From: an uncultured Prevotella sp.
GTDB taxonomy: Bacteria; Bacteroidota; Bacteroidia; Bacteroidales; Bacteroidaceae
Reading direction: 5' to 3'
NCBI GenBank assembly: GCA_937901345.1
Contig: CALCHM010000127.1
Coordinates: 1 to 64,000 of the forward strand
DNA length: 64,000 nt
A program made the position numbers and the translations under genes. The notes beneath the pieces were generated by a model. The model made no database searches, was not told where the DNA came from, and saw only the letters and a list, made by a program, of their open reading frames with translations. Shown here piece after piece: positions 63,449 to 64,000 of this stretch (position 1 is the stretch's first letter; every line of letters starts with the position of its first letter).

Positions 63449-63487
63449 AAGGTGTGTCAAGGCAAACGTTTTGGCAGACCTTTTTTT
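63449..63487 (+). terminator. Hairpin with T-run after the DUF4468 gene
   Basis: AAAGGTGTGTCAA and TTGGCAGACCTTT pair imperfectly (two mismatches) and are followed by T residues, of the same GTGTG stem type as other hairpins here. Confidence 0.65.
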
Positions 63488-63694
63488 GGGTTTGCGTTCT
63501 CACGCTCCGCAGACTTTCGCAGAAAAGTTATACAATCATTTTGTTACTTTGGATATGTTGAATTCTCTTTGAAATAAAGTCATCGGGAGCTTAGCACAAG
63601 CGAAGCGTGTGCGATTCTGCAAATTATAAAAACAAGTTAATCACTAAAGACTTCTGCGATTGTCAGAGAAGTCTGCATGTAAAACTCACCTACC

Positions 63695-64000
63695 ATGAAA
63701 GAACAAACACTTTGTCTTCACTATAAGACGTGTGACTACGACGAACTCACTGATGCCGATCGTCGTCTTATTGATAGCGCTAAAGCAGCATGTAGTTCAG
63801 CGTATGCTCCCTATTCTAAATTCCAAGTAGGGGCCGCGGTGTTGTTGGCTAATGGCGAAATAATTTGTGGAAGCAATCAAGAGAATGCTGCTTACCCCAG
63901 CGGTATATGTGCAGAACGTTGTGCTGTCTTCTACGCAAACTCCCGTTATCCAGATAGTGCCGTTGTTGCATTAGCCATAGCAGCCTCTAACAAACCTGGA
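63695..64000 (+). CDS. cdd: Cytidine deaminase, truncated by the window end
   Basis: The first 102 codons of a cytidine deaminase, which hydrolyses cytidine or deoxycytidine to uridine forms in pyrimidine salvage. It contains AYAPYSKFQVGAAVLLANGEIICGSNQENAAYPSGICAERCAVFYA, where the CAE motif supplies the first zinc ligand and the catalytic Glu. The PCxxC part lies beyond the window. The start ATG at 63695 is well placed. Confidence 0.93.
   Translation, partial: MKEQTLCLHYKTCDYDELTDADRRLIDSAKAACSSAYAPYSKFQVGAAVLLANGEIICGSNQENAAYPSGICAERCAVFYANSRYPDSAVVALAIAASNKPG

Noticed and set aside
1..64000. tRNA or rRNA genes
   Set aside because: No cloverleaf-like segment with a conserved T-arm and no rRNA sequence was recognised on either strand.

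Overview
The window looks like a low-GC member of the Bacteroidales, probably Prevotella-like, seen as a metagenome-type contig. The evidence is the TTTG / TAnnTTTG promoter signature in front of many genes, the lack of strong Shine-Dalgarno sites, and Bacteroidetes gene orders: lpxB-surE divergent from parA-parB-DUF5683-mltD-relA/spoT, nusB-yajC-ybbR-coaE, and a PorT-like barrel. The first ~245 bases do not belong. They encode, on the minus strand, the end of an AbrB-like regulator and the start of a methionine gamma-lyase-like enzyme, both Firmicutes-like and GC-rich. They butt into a GH84 gene that has lost its 5' end, so this is probably an assembly chimera.

Layout. 0.25-5.2 kb: GH84 O-GlcNAcase, a 40-bp tandem repeat, an acyltransferase, two secreted PepSY-like proteins. 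5.8-14.4 kb: housekeeping block (lpxB, surE, parA, parB, DUF5683, mltD, relA/spoT). 14.6-26.4 kb: PorT-like barrel, ferredoxin, OmpA porin, RluA-type synthase, fabG, TetR, rpmA, rplU, GHL10 hydrolase, TPR protein, GH127-like protein, MATE transporter, DUF3276. 26.6-32.5 kb: nusB-yajC-ybbR-coaE, pgi, HAD phosphatase. 32.5-41.3 kb: mixed region with MITE-like elements, a WG-repeat protein and its partner, a radical SAM/VUT pair, glmM, a sulfatase, thioredoxin. 41.7-50.6 kb: a 42-bp tandem repeat and a type II-C CRISPR-Cas locus with 17 repeats, cas2, cas1, a 1432-residue cas9 and a divergent tracrRNA. 52.8-62.2 kb: a seven-gene AT-rich operon. The window ends with a DUF4468 protein and a partial cytidine deaminase.

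The most notable content is the 52.8-62.2 kb operon. In order it encodes a VWA-like lipoprotein, a three-helix membrane protein, an FtsZ/tubulin-superfamily protein, a 1117-residue protein with an Hsp70/actin-type ATPase at its C-terminus, a single-pass membrane protein, a MotA/TolQ/ExbB-like stator protein with a long coiled coil, and a MotB/OmpA-like partner. It combines an ion-driven stator, a tubulin and an actin-fold ATPase in one transcription unit, about 2 kb from the CRISPR locus. The stator pair resembles ZorA/ZorB of Zorya defence, but no helicase or nuclease is present. I recall a published proposal of a membrane-remodelling system built on a divergent FtsZ family with VWA and OmpA proteins, and this operon may be a relative or elaboration of it.

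A second striking feature is at the leader-distal edge of the CRISPR array. Two Mu-like phage gene fragments fill an 886-bp interval bounded on both sides by same-orientation CRISPR repeats, like a giant spacer. MITE copies with 8-bp target duplications, one nested inside another, lie on both sides of the CRISPR locus.
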